NCBI GenBank assembly: GCA_934045075.1
Contig: OW203724.1
Span: 17,351,143 to 17,415,142 of the forward strand
DNA: 64,000 nucleotides
Origin: Yponomeuta sedellus
Lineage: Eukaryota; Arthropoda; Insecta; Lepidoptera; Yponomeutidae
Reading direction: 5' to 3'
Below the pieces are notes generated by a model that made no database searches, was not told the origin of the DNA, and saw only the letters and a program-made list of their open reading frames with translations. Both the position numbers and the translations under genes were made by a program. Below, in pieces: positions 32,681 to 43,780 of this stretch (its first letter is position 1; the number at the start of each line of letters is the position of its first letter).

Positions 32681-35304
32681 AAGTTTAGTACTAAATCTCC
32701 ATACAAAAACTTGTCATTTTCAATCATCAATATCTCGGCCGCCATCTTGAAATTCCAAGATGTCGGATTTTTCTCATATACCTGGGTCCTTTGGCAACGA
32801 GATGCCGTTTACGGCATATCTCCAGCATATGCCCAGTTGGCTGCCGACTTTTTTGCGCAAATGTCGATTTTTCGGTCGGCTATATCTGCGCCGCCATTTT
32901 GAATTTCGAACAACCAAAATTTTTTTTTTCAATCGGATCACTATATCACCATTCTATCAAAATTTCATCCAAATCGGCCGGTAAACTACAGAGTTAGCAC
33001 CTTCGCGTAGTGGAACGCGTTCGAAATTCAAAAATCGGCTTCATAGGATGGCTGTAATTCATACATTTCCTACAACTTTCTCATACATCATTTTCGTCCA
33101 AATCTTACCGTTTCCGAGAAAACGTATGGATGAATAGATCAGTGAGTATACCGGATTGTAGCTTTATATATATATAACTAGGGGGCGAGCCCCCTGCGCG
33201 CTTACGCGCGCCAACCCCCAGCCGCTCCGAGCTGCGCTCTCCGCGGCGCTCGGCCTAGGGCCTCGCTAGACACTTATTGTAGTGAATTGTTGCATGGGAA
33301 CATGTATGGTCTCGGCCTTCGGCCTCGGCCTGGACGGAGCTCGGCCTTCGGCCTCGCCGCGGCGGGGTTCCTCGTGCCCGCTCCGCGGAGCTCGGCCTCC
33401 GGCCTCGCAAGTTTGTCTCTTTTTGCTCTTGCGCTGGTAGTTGTGCGCCGTTAACTGAACGGTCTCGGCCTTCGGCCTCGGCCTGGACGGAGCTCGGCCT
33501 TCGGCCTCGCCGCGGCGGGGTTCCTCGTGCCCGCTTCGCGGAGCTCGGCCTCCGGCCTCGCAAGTTTGTCCCATTTTGCTTTTGCGCTGGTACTTGTGCG
33601 CCGTAACCTGAATGGTCTCGGCCTTCGGCCTCGGCCTAATCGGAGCTCGGCCTTCGGCCTCGCCGCGGCAGAACTTTTTGTGCCCGCTTCGCGGAGCTCG
33701 GCCTCCGGCCTCGCAAGTTTGTCCCATTTCTCTGTTGAAAAGTCAAGTTTAGTACTAAATCTCCATACAAAAACTTGTCATTTTCAATCATCAATATCTC
33801 GGCCGCCATCTTGAAATTCCAAGATGTCGGATTTTTCTCATATACCTGGGTCCTTTGGCAACGCGATGCCGCTTACGGCATATCTCCAGCATATGCCCAG
33901 TTGGCTGCCGACTTTTTTGCGCAAAGGTCGATTTTTCGGTCGGCTATATCTGCGCCGCCATTTTGAATTTCGAACAACCAAAATTTTTTTTTTCAATCGG
34001 ATTACTATATCACCATTCTATCAAAATTTCATCCAAATCGGCCTGTAAACGACAGAGTTAGCACCTTCGCGTAGTGGAACGCGTTCGAAATTCAAAAATC
34101 GGCTTCATAGGATGGCTGTAATTCATACATTTCCTACAACTTTCTCATACATCATTTTCGTCCAAATCTTACCGTTTCCGAGAAAACGTATGGATGAATA
34201 GATCAGTGAGTATACCGGATTGTAGCTTTATATATATATAACTAGGGGGCGAGCCCCCTGCGCGCTTACGCGCGCCAACCCCCAGCCGCTCCGAGCTGCG
34301 CTCTCCGCGGCGCTCGGCCTAGGGCCTCGCTAGACACTTATTGTAGTGAATTGTTGCATGGGAACATGTATGGTCTCGGCCTTCGGCCTCGGCCTGGACG
34401 GAGCTCGGCCTTCGGCCTCGCCGCGGCGGGGTTCCTCGTGCCCGCTCCGCGGAGCTCGGCCTCCGGCCTCGCAAGTTTGTCTCTTTTTGCTCTTGCGCTG
34501 GTAGTTGTGCGCCGTTAACTGAACGGTCTCGGCCTTCGGCCTCGGCCTGGACGGAGCTCGGCCTTCGGCCTCGCCGCGGCGGGGTTCCTCGTGCCCGCTT
34601 CGCGGAGCTCGGCCTCCGGCCTCGCAAGTTTGTCCCATTTTGCTTTTGCGCTGGTACTTGTGCGCCGTAACCTGAATGGTCTCGGCCTTCGGCCTCGGCC
34701 TAATCGGAGCTCGGCCTTCGGCCTCGCCGCGGCAGAACTTTTTGTGCCCGCTTCGCGGAGCTCGGCCTCCGGCCTCGCAAGTTTGTCCCATTTCTCTGTT
34801 GAAAAGTCAAGTTTAGTACTAAATCTCCATACAAAAACTTGTCATTTTCAATCATCAATATCTCGGCCGCCATCTTGAAATTCCAAGATGTCGGATTTTT
34901 CTCATATACCTGGGTCCTTTGGCAACGCGATGCCGCTTACGGCATATCTCCAGCATATGCCCAGTTGGCTGCCGACTTTTTTGCGCAAAGGTCGATTTTT
35001 CGGTCGGCTATATCTGCGCCGCCATTTTGAATTTCGAACAACCAAAATTTTTTTTTTCAATCGGATTACTATATCACCATTCTATCAAAATTTCATCCAA
35101 ATCGGCCTGTAAACGACAGAGTTAGCACCTTCGCGTAGTGGAACGCGTTCGAAATTCAAAAATCGGCTTCATAGGATGGCTGTAATTCATACATTTCCTA
35201 CAACTTTCTCATACATCATTTTCGTCCAAATCTTACCGTTTCCGAGAAAACGTATGGATGAATAGATCAGTGAGTATACCGGATTGTAGCTTTATATATA
35301 TATA

Positions 35305-35459
35305 ATACCATCTTCATCTGAGCATACTTAGTAGATTCTTTTTAAAGACACAAGGTCTTTGGAAAATGTCGACATCGCCTTGTTGAGCTACCAAGTCATT
35401 ATACAAGCGGCGCATCCTCACAATTGGGTTAAAGTATGATGTATTATTTTTGTACGTTT
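35305..35459. other. Right flank of the array
   Basis: Non-coding. The array's right edge is the TATATATATAA / TACCATC junction at about 35304. Confidence 0.5.
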
Positions 35460-35530
35460 TTGGCACGCTGTCTGTACGGGTTTTACAGACAGCGTGCCAA
35501 ACCGCTGCGCCATCGAGGCCGTCGGTGATA
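35460..35530 (-). repeat. tRNA-like SINE head with a folded-back end
   Basis: The minus strand from 35525 reads GACGGCCTCGATGGCGCAGC GGTTTGGCACGCTGTCTG, a tRNA-like A-box region. It then folds back on itself: arms 35460-35476 and 35484-35500 are perfect 17-bp complements (TTGGCACGCTGTCTGTA) around a 7-nt loop. Confidence 0.65.
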
Positions 35531-36344
35531 AAGAAGATGAATGCTGATCACAGCAAAATAACAGCAAAGGTCTCTCTAGGCTCAGCAAAAGGGCGCCAAT
35601 ACTTCCAATTCAGTTTTTGTTTTTCTTTCGGCGAAACTTTCTCCGTATCAATAACGCGCGGTGTTTGCATAACTACTTTGTGCTGTACCGGTCGGGGTAA
35701 ACAGGGTGATATCTGCCTGACAGAGAGGTATAGAACCATTGCCGAGAAGTGGCCAACGGTTTTACGTACGCTGAAAGGACAGTTGCTGTTTTCTGAATGC
35801 AATGCGACCAACTGACAGCTTTACAGAACCGACTACCATAGAAGCAGCGGCACGTTTGCACGTCCAAGAATGTTCATTGCGACTGATTTATGTTCATGAA
35901 GCGAGAGGTTTATCAAGATCGTAGTAATTGGCAGCTTTGGTCTCTGCTTACTCCTTCAGAAAACATGCGTGAAGTTATGTATGTGTATGAGTAAAGTACA
36001 AAAAAAGTGAAACAAAGAGAACGGGGCGACGAAAACTTGTAGGTAAAGCTTTGTTGTCGACAAAAAACTAAAAATACTGTGGTGGCATCACGTTTGGAAA
36101 TCTATATGGGGTAAACAAAAGTACTTTGTTGACGTTGTTTACCTACCGAAGGTGGGCAAAATTTTGAAAATAGAATATTATATTCTTAAAATGTGTCAGT
36201 AATTTTTTTGCCTGTTCAATAAAACCAACCAGTAATTCTTGAATTAATGAAAAATTCTTTATTGCACTAAAATATAATTTCTACAAAGGCGAGCTTAATA
36301 CTAGATAGTATTTTCTTCTAATTCTTCATAAAAATGAAAATAAA
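35531..36344. other. No gene recognised
   Basis: A 121-residue plus-strand open frame (35450-35815) begins in the hairpin and has no motif I recognise. Not called. Confidence 0.4.
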
Positions 36345-36475
36345 AAAAAAACCTATTTAGAGGCTAAAAATTTCACCCATGCCGGGATTCGAACCCGCAA
36401 CCTCTAGCTATCCGTGCCAGCGCTCTTCCAACTTCCTTAGCACAAGTTAGTGCATTAAGAATAAAAATAGTATAA
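36345..36475. mobile_element. SINE family B copy, head inverted relative to tail
   Basis: 36352-36434 is the head in reverse complement (TTTAGAGGCTAAAAATTTCA, CCGGGATTCGAACCCGCAAC). It changes directly at about 36435 to the plus-orientation tail TCCTTAGCACAAGTTAGTGC ATTAAGAA. Confidence 0.72.
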
Positions 36476-37011
36476 TAAAAAAAAAATAATAAAAAAGTGC
36501 AAAAAGAAAAAAAAAAATCTTTTTTATACATTCAAATTTTTTTTATCGATATTCTTTGCTATTAAAAACTGTAAAAAATAGGCAAAACCAAGTACAATTT
36601 CTTCACCGCCCGCTATAAGGTCAGAATAAGCGTACAGAATCGATGTCCGAAGACGGCCGGCCCATAAATATCTCACAGGCGCAAAAAGACCTCCGCTATA
36701 AAAGACACTTGCGTCCTTAATATACGTTTTATTAATAAAAAAGCTCACGGAAAATCACCCATAAATAGCGGTAACGGCCACTAGAGCCGGCCATTTTTCC
36801 GATACACGGCAAGGCATTTGTTTGACAAATCCCCCGCGAATTCGCGACACACTATCCTCCGATTCCCCCATATTATCTGGGCTGAGGGATGCGGGTCGTC
36901 GCTGAGGTGATGAAAGTCGTATCGCCCGACGGCCGGCTTGTGTGGTCCAAGCTACAAGCGATATTACTGAGGATTATAAGATAAGATAAGAATAGGACGA
37001 GGAATAGGGAC
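36476..37011. other. No feature seen
   Basis: Unassigned non-coding sequence. A CCCCGCGAATTCGCGAC palindromic patch lies near 36831. Confidence 0.4.
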
Positions 37012-37118
37012 AGGAAAAACCCCAGGTCTTGGATGTTTACATTATACTGATGTCGTTGTTTCTAGTTCCCATGACACGGGTATCCTAGTGTGGGTCCAGA
37101 AGCAATGTATGTTTTTTA
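37012..37118 (+). mobile_element. SINE family A, body fragment (head missing)
   Basis: CAGGAAAAACCCCAGGTCTT GGATGTTTAC ... GTCGTTGTTTCTAGTTCCCA TGACACGGGTATCC matches the body of the copies at 7793 and 41925. Confidence 0.7.
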
Positions 37119-37179
37119 GGACGTAGATAAAAAGATAGAGAACACATACTAACGATGACCTTACCTTGACGTATCTTGA

Positions 37180-37345
37180 TGCTACATACATACATAACCT
37201 CACGCTTGTATCCCAGAGGGGTAGGCAGAGACCAGGGACTGCCACTTGCCATGATTCTGACAAATCTCCATCGTTTCATCATCGTTCATAAGTCATTGCA
37301 TGCACGCACGCCGGTTCCGGGTACTTTTATCTTTCCCTATCTTGA
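37180..37345 (+). mobile_element. Dispersed repeat, family D
   Basis: From ACATACATACATAACCTCAC through GTATCCCAGAGGGGTAGGCA GAGACCAGGGACTGCCACTTGCC to GGTTCCGGGTACTTTTATCT. It matches 54243-54415 in inverted orientation almost end to end, and 47700-47805 more distantly. The CATA tail suggests a LINE- or SINE-type 3' end; class unproven. Confidence 0.65.
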
Positions 37346-37414
37346 TATTTTAATTAAAATCTAAAAATGTATAGTCTCTAGTCAACAGTCCTGAAAAATC
37401 GATAATAATGGGCC

Positions 37415-37589
37415 TTCCGGTCCGACCGGTGCGAGCAACCGATGACGCGAGCTCCGTCTCTGCTCACCATGATTAAGCTCTGCGAATCGGAGCGAAACCT
37501 GGTCGGACTCTTCGGATAAAACAACACCCGTAAGTAGATCCGGACTAAAAGTCTACAATGTGTTTTGCTTACAAAAGTTTTAGTTCAAA
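37415..37589. mobile_element. Foldback element, copy 2 (left arm truncated)
   Basis: Flanked by an exact 11-bp duplication AATAATGGGCC (37404-37414 and 37590-37600). The loop (GACGCGAGCTCCGTCTCTGC) has the same orientation as copy 1. Here the right arm is complete out to CAAAAGTTTTAGTTC and the left arm is cut down, the opposite of copy 1. Confidence 0.75.
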
Positions 37590-37600
37590 AATAATGGGCC

Positions 37601-38069
37601 TAATAAATGTATTTTTGTCAGTATTATATACGTTATTTTTAAATAAGTACGTGTTTACTACATTGATGCCTCAAAAACTCAAAGCGGTGATAGAATGAAA
37701 ACAATTCTAGTAGCCTCATGACTATATAAGTGTTGCACTTTTGTGCTTATATAACGTAAGAACTGAAATAAAACGTTTTTACATGATAATCTGCTTTGCT
37801 ATTTTATTTGGAGCCATTGTTTAGACAACATGTCAAGTAAAAGATTAAAGCTGTATTTAATTCTTACAATAATATTTGGCAAAGTCGTAATTTCAGATTT
37901 ATTGAAGTCTGAAATGCCTGATCGATAAGTTAAAATAATTTCTTTTAGAAACTCACTTTTGTTCCTTGCACCCTTGTGCTAATATAACAGATAAGTATCA
38001 ATGTGGAATTAATTCGAGTAGAAATTATATAACTCTTTAATTCCATAGTTCTATTTCTTTCTTGTCTCC
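37601..38069. other. No feature seen
   Basis: AT-rich, no supportable feature. Confidence 0.4.
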
Positions 38070-38190
38070 GTCTATAGTTGTCTGGAAGAAGTTGCTTTTA
38101 GTAATAAGGCCGCCATTTGTACTATTTATTATTATGTTATTTCTGTTACTGCAATTTCTCTGTACAATAAAGACTATTCTATCTATAACT
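38070..38190 (+). mobile_element. LINE 3' UTR fragment
   Basis: GTCTGGAAGAAGTTGCTTTT AGTAATAAGGCCGCCATTTG ... CTGTACAATAAAGACTATTC TATCTAT. Plus-strand copy of the 3' end seen at 11770 and 22670, with its polyadenylation-like AATAAA and CTAT tail. Confidence 0.65.
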
Positions 38191-39994
38191 CGGCTTACTA
38201 TTTGCACACACTATTTGCAAACCTTTTGCACACATATTAATGTATTTATTAGATTCTTTGTTATCAATAAATATGCATAATTAATTTAGTAAAAATTGCG
38301 GGTTTCCTTCTACGTGCTTCCCTTTTACTGCTTCATTGTAGAGGCACTCAGATTCGTATTGGTATGTTTCCGAAACCTGTGACTGGTAATGAGCTAAAAA
38401 AACTAAAGATTTTACGCTATTCAATGTTATTTTGAACCAAACATCGAAAAAGTCGGCACTAAATCATTCTAACACAGGTTTTTCTATCGGACTGTAGAAT
38501 AAATTCGATGCATTTTGAAACAAATAGAATGGATATTGTCTATTTATGGGCGTCACTAAAGATGCCATAGACACATCCTAAATAGGCAGTTTGGCTTTTT
38601 AAGTAATTGCATTTTTCTTCCAATATAGGCGTAATGGCCTTTGTAATAAGGATGTCTCCCGATACGTCATAAATATGCCGTGACAATATTGCACCTTTTT
38701 GGGACCGTTCCTTCGCCTTTATCTTTCTTCGTCCCCGTATTTGAAACTGACCCTGTGACAGTAATAAATATTCAATATTACAGTCGTTTTCAGAAGTTTT
38801 TCTATAACTTGCGTGGATAAAGTCACAGCAAACTAACAGTAACACACACAAAGTAACACAGTAAAGTTACAGCAAGTTATAAGTAAGGAAATTTCTTCTA
38901 TAATTACAGACTTTGAATAACAGAGAATGAAAGGAAGAAAATGATCTCATCAGTATTCGTAGCCAGCGTTGTGTATAAGCCGATTATTTAGAGGAAGCGT
39001 TAAAAGAAAATTTATAGCATTGAAAAGTCGAACGTAATTAATAAGACATTTGAAGTTGCGTGAAAATGTAATTTAGATTGTTTTCCGTGGGGTGGGGTGG
39101 CCCTGCTTCCGCCAAATCCTCACAAAGGACCTCTATTTATATACCTATGGCCGTCTTTATATTAGCGTCTTTAAGGAAACCAGGGGAGCATAATAAAAAA
39201 AGAATCAGCATCAATGTCTTAAAGCGTCTTCCGGCGCGATACCGCGCCACCCCGCCGCAAAATGGCGTCCACTCTCGAATAAATTATCCAACCCCAAAGC
39301 CGAATCGAATTGAACGATTCTTCGATTCTTTTGAGTCGGATCCCGGGTTATACTTGGAGCGCCTTTATTAGTGTAAGCCAGGGTCGATTATCTTAAGCCG
39401 CCATTACATATTCAAATTGAAGTCATTTCGTTTTGTGGAAATTGACGCGAAATAAAACCGGAGCCTCCGAAAGCGCTCTGGCGTTAAAAGTAAGTGGTGA
39501 ATGGGTTTTTGAATCCTAATAAAGCTGTTTTTAGAATCAAGCTTATTTTATGGTAGTATTAGGTTTCCACGAGCGTTACACGACGAAGTTACATATTTTT
39601 TTATAATCTGAATAATAAAAAAAAAATCGGAATTATCGGATGAAAATCAGCAAATCGGATTTATTTTGAATATGTCATGTTGGGTCTTGAGTAGCTGGGT
39701 TTATTTTTGAGTGGTAATAACTAACAGAAAAAAACTATTTCTAAACTATCATGTGGTATGTAAGTGATATGAACATTATTGTAATAAACAAATACACAAC
39801 AGCTGTATAAAAAAAAACAATAAATGTAATCAATACATATTAACTTAATATCTAAAGACACATAAGAACTATAGAAAATAGTAATTTAATTTAAAATGTA
39901 TTGAAAATTATTTTGTTGCGCTTAGCCACTCTATAAATTATTAAACATTTTAATCGTTAGGTAAAGCTTTAGATGTCTAGATGAATCTAAGGCT
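38191..39994. other. No gene recognised
   Basis: Open frames at 38540-38851 (-, 103 aa) and 39078-39371 (+, 97 aa) show no family motif or splice context that I can support. Confidence 0.4.
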
Positions 39995-40071
39995 AAAACT
40001 TTCGTCACAACACATTGTAGACTTTTAGTCCGGATCTACTCCCGTAATTAGATCCGGACTAAAAGTCTACA
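39995..40071. mobile_element. Foldback element, copy 3 (minimal: arms only)
   Basis: Exact 12-bp duplication GAATCTAAGGCT at 39983-39994 and 40072-40083. Inside, the AAAACTTTCG outer end is present on the left only. The 23-bp arms 40016-40038 (TGTAGACTTTTAGTCCGGAT and on) and 40049-40071 are perfect around a 10-nt loop; the long central part of copies 1 and 2 is gone. Confidence 0.78.
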
Positions 40072-40083
40072 GAATCTAAGGCT

Positions 40084-40825
40084 TTTTGCTGAAAATCAGC
40101 ATAGGAAGTGGAGAACAGTTTTGCCTTAAGACTTTAGTTTTTGAGATTTTTTCAAGTATTGTACTCCTTTTATTTTTTGTTGCGAATAAAGAAAATTTCA
40201 CTTCACTTTCACTCTTTAAACTAAAATCGTACCACCCGCACGTCTCCGGCCTCTTTACCGCGGGTATACCTCGCACGGATTTTTCTTCCTCTTTTAGTGC
40301 CATCTCCTATCGAATGTGAAAGTGAAAAACACTTATTACTTTTGTAACACAGATAAACATACACTAAATTAAAACAAAAATATAAAGGACAAAAAAAAAT
40401 CACAAAGATATTGGAATCGGCGAACGCAAGTGCTACAAAAGAAAAAGGCTGCAGCTCAGTATGTCGGCTAAAATTGTTTACATTAAATTGTTTAAAATTG
40501 TTACTCATCCTGCTAGACTACAAATGCAGTCTTTAAGCAAAATGGTGTGTCGAAGCAAACCCTTACATCGTGCAAGCAAATTAAATGAAGCTTGCGAGTC
40601 CACTTCCAACCCAGTAACTTTGGTAGGCGACCGAAAAGCATAATTTTTGCGCGACTGACCAAAGATTAACATTTAGATACCGCAAACTCTTTGTCCCATA
40701 CTTTCCGTACCCTCGTATCGTTTCAGAGATAATCCCTTTAATTCAATTATAAAAATATTTTAACTTTTTTATGTTCCTTCGTAAGCGAGGAGTAAAAACC
40801 GGACAATAAAAATCTATAAGTAGAA
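40084..40825. other. No feature seen
   Basis: AT-rich non-coding sequence. Confidence 0.4.
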
Positions 40826-40925
40826 TTTTAAAAACCTATTTAGAAGCTTAAAATTCTAAAAATAAAAATAAATAGGGTTTTTAAAATTGTCCTTAGCAAG
40901 GGTTAGTGCATTAAAAAGAATATAA
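40826..40925. mobile_element. SINE family B remnant with inverted middle part
   Basis: AAAAACCTATTTAGAAGCTT (reverse complement of the family's post-head segment) is followed by GTTTTTAAAATTGTCCTTAG CAAGGGTTAGTGCATTAAAA in plus orientation. Confidence 0.6.
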
Positions 40926-41784
40926 TCTATAAGTAGGTTTACAAGTTCATAGAAATTTAATTAATTTTGCGCGAAAATCCCACATTACTATCATAACTAT
41001 GATTGTCATAGGTGTAGAGATTTTAACCTCTTGTCACATTTTATTTCGTTACTGGCATGAAATTTTTTTTTGTTGATCTGAGCATTATTTTTATCATTGT
41101 CTACGCCATCATAGAGTTTACATCGGTAGGAGGTTTCATTGTACATATTGACATTCATTGTTCTATTGTTCTTTGCATTGTCATTACATTTCTTCATATT
41201 TCTCGTTGGCAAACCCGATTTTGAGCCTTTTATTCCATGCACGGCTTAGACCAGTTAAGAAGACGCTATAAACTATACAGTCCACCACCTCTCGACGGCC
41301 TATCCAATCATTATTTTGTTTGTAACATTCCAGACAGTTATTAAAATAAATTTGTTAATGAATTTGACCTACTGAAAACGTTTTATTCAAAATGTTTACT
41401 GTGTCAGGTTCTTTAATTAATTACTAAAAAGTTGAATGCTAATAAAATATTTAAATTGAGAAGAAAAACGCTAACCGACGCAGCGAAAGAAAAACATTGG
41501 AGGAAAATTTGAATTTCGAATAATAAAAGACGAGCGGGAAACCCACGGAATTATTATGAGTAACACAAACACAAGTCAATAGCCTGCTGGGGTGGTCAAT
41601 ATTGTATTAGCCACCAAAAGGAGCCAAAAAGCAACGTATACAAAAACCTTTTACGCCGGATACGGCAACCGAAAAATATTTATAAAAGCTTAAAAAGTAT
41701 GGAAGAGGCTCCTCTTGTTTAAAACTTTAAATCCACGTGGTTGCCTACGGTGTAGTAATTAAAAATTATGTATCGTCTTGATAG
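40926..41784. other. No feature seen
   Basis: AT-rich non-coding sequence. Confidence 0.4.
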
Positions 41785-41856
41785 CTGTGGTAGCTCAACG
41801 GTGGAATACTCAGTAACAGTATTCTAGAGATGATAGGTTAAAATCTCGGCAATGAA
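41785..41856 (+). mobile_element. Degenerate tRNA-like SINE head
   Basis: GTGGTAGCTCAACGGTGGAA (A-box-like) and GATAGGTTAAAATCTCGGC (decayed B box). Weak; one copy only. Confidence 0.35.
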
Positions 41857-41924
41857 TTAGTTTTTTGAGTTACGCACATTTTTTTATCAAAATATTATAG
41901 CAGTATAGACAGTTTAAAATTTAG

Positions 41925-42080
41925 ACGACCTCTGTGGCAGAACAGTAGCGCATCCGCCTACCATACGAGAGGTCCCGAGTTCGAACCCCGGCTGGGGACG
42001 AAAAAAACCCCCAGGTTTTGGGTGTCTAAATGTTTGTGATGTCGCTGTTTCTGGTTCCCACGACACAAGGTAATATTATG
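41925..42080 (+). mobile_element. SINE family A (full head and body)
   Basis: GACGACCTCTGTGGCAGAAC, B box GAGTTCGAACCCCGG and body CCCCCAGGTTTTGGGTG ... CTGTTTCTGGTTCCCACGAC. The best preserved plus-strand copy of the family. Confidence 0.78.
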
Positions 42081-43082
42081 TTATTAATAAATGTTAACGA
42101 TTCTAGCGCTTGAAATTACGTAAGCCCGTACATCTTAAATCGTTAATATTTTTTTGTTTTCTCGTTTCAAATGTCAAAATGTCTCGAACACAAAAAAAGA
42201 TTTTGGCCATGAATGCCGAGCCTCAGAAATGCCAAGCTTTAGAAAAACTAGACCTAGTATCGTATTCAAAAACTTAACGCCGCCACTATTGTGCAAAATA
42301 AAGTAATAGTTATGTGCCTAATGTGCATAAGAGTTAAGCTTTAGAAAATACAAAAAAATAAGCTGGCCACTAACGATAAACTGATTTGAAAAAAATCTTG
42401 TTCCACATTCAAAAACTTGACGCTACGGCGGCAATAGTGCAAAAGGGTTGGGGTGGCCATTGTTTACACGGAGTATGGAATAATATAATCAGAAGTGAAG
42501 AAATAGAAATCCGACGAAAAACCAACAGAGTTGGGTGGAAATTTGCTTAGGCCAGCGTAATAAGTGGCGAGGATAGATACAGACGAGGGAACTGACCACC
42601 GAATTGCCTTTCCATTGTCGGTAGCTTCTATAGATATAGAGAGGTAGACTGCATGGTTAATGAAGTTTCGCATACGAAAGTCCACGCTTTACAATTTTAA
42701 AACCTGAATAGATAGTCTATTTCAGAAATCAGAAACGTATTTCAACGTCCATAATTTACATTCTGTTTGTTGAACGTTAATATACTTGCTATGTAGTGTA
42801 AGCTGGCTTTGGGATAATTTTGTTAAGGAGAAAAAGCCAGCGGAAAAACCACTCTGACCATCTTTTCGCAAATAACTACCTACATAATAGAATTCTATGA
42901 GTGCCATCGTGCCGAAACATTAGCTACCTACTTTTTGAACAAAAGTAGGAAAACATTGATACGGCAGCCAGATATACGAACGGCAACCGTTCAGGTGCAT
43001 AACGCAGGAGATTAGCCATTACCAGTATCAATCATTCCCATATACTTAGCCGTCACAAGCAACCTAGATCTAGGTCTCACTA
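42081..43082. other. No gene; two diverged short repeats
   Basis: TATTCAAAAACTTAACGCCG (about 42262) and ACATTCAAAAACTTGACGCT (about 42408) start related segments of about 40 bp ending in AATAGTGCAAAA / ATTGTGCAAAAT. Otherwise unassigned. Confidence 0.4.
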
Positions 43083-43404
43083 CAGGGCGCAGGCATTCTC
43101 TTGGAGAAAGAGTCGTCGTTGTCGTCAGGCTATACTAGTCCACTGCTGGACATATATAAAGATAGCACCCCTCCCTTAAAGATAGCACGTTGTGCTATCA
43201 TAGGGGGTAATGCCCATAATCCCCACGCTGGGCATGCGGGTTGGGGATCGCAGTTCGATGGAATTGTACTGCAGGGGGCGCTGCTGCCCACCCCCCGGTT
43301 TGTGTCCCTTAGTAGCCTTTTACGACACCCGCGGGAAGAATTGGGTTGATGCTATTCTCTAGGCCGACACCACACAGCAGAAAGAAAGAGTAGCTCAGAG
43401 TAAT
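43083..43404 (-). mobile_element. SINE family C 3' end, split by a B262 insertion
   Basis: GGGCGCAGGCATTCTCTTGG AGAAAGAG (43085-43112) is the family C 3' end. AGAAAGAG recurs directly after the inserted element (about 43383-43390). Confidence 0.6.
43113..43378 (-). mobile_element. B262 retroelement, uninterrupted copy
   Basis: From (GTC)-rich tail GTCGTCGTTGTCGTCAGGC to CCGACACCACACAGC in plus-strand reading; minus orientation. It shows the intact sequence GAATTGGGTTGATGCTATTC TCTAGGCCG across the site that is interrupted in the 12.5-kb copy. A small internal AAAGATAGCAC duplication lies near 43157-43190. Confidence 0.8.
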
Positions 43405-43679
43405 TACTATTTTTTCCCACGCAGATTGGCGATATAAAGCGCCTCTCAGAAACTCTCAGACAATCATTCGTACATCGACATAACTTTAGTCATATTTGTC
43501 AAGAAAAACGTACAGGTTGATGATATACAACGTACTTTAGTGTAGTCTTGTGTCCTGATAAATACTAACAATTTTTATTATTTTGCCGGCTCTGACATGG
43601 GGAAAAAATAATAGCTGTTAAGGTTCTAGGTAATGCATATTATGTTTTAAGCGTCTACGATACTCAACCTAAAGTGAAA
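43405..43679. other. No feature seen
   Basis: Short non-coding spacer. Confidence 0.4.
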
Positions 43680-43780
43680 AATTGTCTGGAAGATGTCATT
43701 TGTAGTGATAAGGTCACCGTCAGATTAAATATCTGATTTATTACGTTTTCTGTGTACAACAAAGTGTTCTTTATCTTCGT
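43680..43780 (+). mobile_element. LINE 3' UTR fragment (diverged)
   Basis: TGTCTGGAAGATGTCATTTG TAGTGATAAGGTCACC ... TCTGTGTACAACAAAGTGTT CTTTATCTT; same family as 38070-38190. Confidence 0.55.

Larger units (their letters stand above)
30892..35304 (-). repeat. Head-to-tail array of four Helitron-like units (1222, 1064, 1064 and about 1063 bp)
   Basis: Units begin at 30892, 32114, 33178 and 34242, each with CTAGGGGGCGAGCCCCC, then GCGCGCTTACGCGCGCC, and end in TTTATATATATATAA. Read on the minus strand, each unit ends with a GC hairpin followed by CTAG and T, the 3' terminus of Helitrons. The other end lacks the usual TC. Units 3 and 4 appear identical, unit 2 differs by a few substitutions, and unit 1 is more diverged and carries one more 153-bp subrepeat. 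About half of each unit is GC-rich minisatellite; the rest is AT-rich with repeated CGCCATCTTGAAATTC / AAGATGTCGG and GGCATATCTCCAGCATATGCC-like inverted words. There is no genuine gene inside. Confidence 0.8.

Noticed and set aside
30980..34878. Long open frames (up to 226 aa) on both strands in the array, Arg/Ala/Gly-rich
   Set aside because: They follow from a GC-rich repeat whose 153-bp period is divisible by three; both strands are open, there is no known domain, and they repeat with each unit.
30892..35304. Possible CRISPR-like or direct-repeat array
   Set aside because: Units are about 1 kb and adjacent, with no unique spacers; the sequence context is a eukaryotic genome.
35450..35815. 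121-aa plus-strand frame after the array
   Set aside because: It starts inside a foldback of a tRNA-like SINE head and has no motif.
38540..38851. 103-aa minus-strand frame with a hydrophobic start resembling a signal peptide
   Set aside because: A hydrophobic N-terminus alone is common by chance in AT-rich DNA; no other support.
39078..39371. 97-aa plus-strand open frame
   Set aside because: Composition and context do not suggest a protein; no family match that I can name.
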